This document shows positions 62,827-64,000 of a stretch of DNA of 64,000 nt, in pieces. The notes under the pieces are model-generated. The model was not told where the DNA came from. It searched no databases and saw nothing but the letters and a program-made list of their open reading frames with translations. The stretch's first letter is position 1, and each line of letters starts with the position of its first letter. Source of the stretch: JBMNIZ01 sp050951405 (GTDB lineage Bacteria > Bacillota > DULZ01); the NCBI GenBank assembly GCA_050951405.1, contig JBMNIZ010000012.1, positions 1 through 64,000 of the forward strand. The letters run 5' to 3'. Position numbers and translations under genes: made by a program.

Positions 62827-64000
62827 CTTTCTTACCTCCGGAGATAAGTTTACGGGCCAGGGAGATTTCCTCCGCCCTCCCCGCCACCCTTCCTTCCAGG
62901 GAAGCAATTTGAACTTCTTCAAGTATCCTGCCCAGTTCAGGGCCTTCAGTCAGTCCCAAGTCAAGCAAATCATGTCCGGAAATGGCTGGCTGTCTTTCCT
63001 GGCGAAGCTGTAGATAAATACGAGCTCTGTCCATTATTTCTTTTTGATTGGATAGGACGCCGAAAGCGATTACCGTTTCCACAAATTTGGATTGAAAATA
63101 CCGGTGCCATTTTCCGGCAGAAAAGGCTTCATCGGTGCGGCAGAGGAATTCTTGTCGGGCTGCCGAAACTTCCTGCAAAAAAAGCCGGTCCTGCCGATTG
63201 AGCGCGAACTGCTGAGCTATCTGCTTGAGGTATTCCGGCGGGGAATCACGAAGAATGAGGGAGAAATATACCCGCCAGGGCTGTATCCCGGGTGGCACCT
63301 TTATTGATTTGATTAATTGATGGGCCTCTTGTGCCAGAACAATGAACCGGTCATCCCACTTTCCGCCGGGAATGATTTGCTGCCCCGCCCCTGTCTTCTG
63401 CAAGAGGTGCAAAGCCGTGATAGGCTTTTCATCCTGGCAGATTAGTTTGAGTTCCTGCCAGAGGCGAAATGGGGATGCTTTTTCCAGCCTGCGCTCTTTC
63501 AGGGCCCTGAGCAATAGGTTCTTAGTCTCCCCTGCTATCCTCCAATTATAGGCGGCCACAAAGCGGAAAGCGCGAATGGCCCGGGTGGGATCTTCCACAA
63601 AGCTCAGGTTGTGCAAGATGCGAATAATTCCTTTCTGGAGATCTTGAAAACCGCAGAAAAAGTCCAGCAAAGTACCATAGTGATCAGGGTTTAAAGAAAT
63701 AGCCATGGCGTTCACAGAAAAATCTCGACGGTAAAGATCTTCCCGCAGTTTTGCCGTTTCAATAGAAGGAAGTGCTGCCGGATAAGCGTAGAATTCATTC
63801 CGGGCTGTGGCCAGATCCAGCTTATAGCCACCAGGAAGCCATAATACCGCTGTCTGAAAGGGTTTGTGGGTGCGGTACTGTCCTCCCAGTTCTGCAGCCA
63901 GTTTAGCGGCCAGTTCCAGGGCATTTCCCTCCACCACCAGGTCAATATCGTGGTTGGGGCGGCCGATCAATAGATCCCGCACAAAGCCGCCCACCAGAAA
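62813..64000 (-). CDS. cca: CCA tRNA nucleotidyltransferase (5' end outside window)
   Basis: Adds or repairs the CCA end of tRNAs. LVGGFVRDLLIGRPNHDIDL is the nucleotidyltransferase motif (DxD), then RRDFSVNAMAI and EDPTRAIRAFRFVAAY. The reading frame continues past position 64000, so the first residues are missing here. A C-terminal RNA-binding region follows. CCA-adding versus A-adding type cannot be told apart by eye. Confidence 0.9.
   Translation of the reverse strand, partial: FLVGGFVRDLLIGRPNHDIDLVVEGNALELAAKLAAELGGQYRTHKPFQTAVLWLPGGYKLDLATARNEFYAYPAALPSIETAKLREDLYRRDFSVNAMAISLNPDHYGTLLDFFCGFQDLQKGIIRILHNLSFVEDPTRAIRAFRFVAAYNWRIAGETKNLLLRALKERRLEKASPFRLWQELKLICQDEKPITALHLLQKTGAGQQIIPGGKWDDRFIVLAQEAHQLIKSIKVPPGIQPWRVYFSLILRDSPPEYLKQIAQQFALNRQDRLFLQEVSAARQEFLCRTDEAFSAGKWHRYFQSKFVETVIAFGVLSNQKEIMDRARIYLQLRQERQPAISGHDLLDLGLTEGPELGRILEEVQIASLEGRVAGRAEEISLARKLISGGKKDEPC

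Noticed and set aside
1..64000. CRISPR array, prophage or integrated conjugative element
   Set aside because: No regularly spaced repeats, no phage structural or integrase genes, and no conjugation genes; mobile DNA is limited to four insertion sequences.

Overview
The window reads as a chromosomal segment of an anaerobic, endospore-forming member of the Clostridia, most like Peptococcaceae and relatives. The reasons are spoIVA, spoIIP, spmA/spmB, gerW (ytfJ) and dpaB; a lysine riboswitch and a SAM-I riboswitch; an ispH-rpsA gene fusion; menaquinone, a fumarate reductase/succinate dehydrogenase and a siroheme-based heme route in one stretch; and moderate GC. No genus can be assigned from sequence reading alone. 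Almost all genes are on the minus strand; only azlCD and two transposases run on the plus strand.

Layout. 1-2.5 kb: lysine/dipicolinate genes (asd, dpaB, dapB) behind a lysine riboswitch. 2.5-3.8 kb: IS30-family copy 1. 3.8-7.1 kb: an FtsA/PilM-like ATPase with beta-grasp-like repeats, then azlCD. 7.0-14.8 kb: tetrapyrrole operon (sirC-hemA-hemC-cobA/hemD-hemB-nirJ2-hemL in transcription order). 14.9-22.5 kb: respiratory quinone block (motif-less prenyl-synthase homologue, menG, galU, UPF0173 hydrolase, sdhCAB, prenyl diphosphate synthase). 22.7-25.7 kb: speD, IS30 copy 2, glycosyltransferase. 26.1 kb: tRNA-Pro(GGG). 26.3-33.1 kb: aspartate-family genes (pheB-like ACT protein, hom, thrB, lysC; metY-metX behind a SAM-I riboswitch). 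33.1-34.7 kb: an IS1202-like element with a 17-bp target duplication. 34.7-43 kb: spoIVA, gpsA, plsY, der, a DUF512 radical-SAM protein, spoIIP and DUF1614. 43.1-44.8 kb: an IS1182-like element inside a terminator. 44.9-54 kb: ispH-rpsA, plsC, cmk, aroA, pheA, aroF, aroH, hutP, flavoprotein. 54-64 kb: ilvC, cobO, rluB, spmBA, gerW, DUF2953, scpBA, trpS, an M50 protease and a cca gene cut by the window end.

How it fits together. The heme block supplies siroheme and b-type heme. The neighbouring block supplies menaquinone and the membrane enzyme that uses both quinone and heme b. The aspartate-family genes are split into lysine/DPA, threonine and methionine units, two of them with metabolite-sensing leaders. 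The right half mixes housekeeping (phospholipid, chorismate, chromosome condensation) with sporulation genes.

Quality caveat. From 1 to about 30.3 kb many conserved genes are split by single-base gains or losses, mostly in homopolymers (asd, dpaB, dapB, the FtsA-like gene, hemL, nirJ2, hemB, cobA/hemD, hemC, hemA, a glycosyltransferase, lysC, thrB, hom, pheB and both IS30 transposases). From 30.4 to 64 kb only pheA is affected. I read most of these as sequencing or assembly errors. Such genes are given as one feature spanning the reconstructed reading frame.
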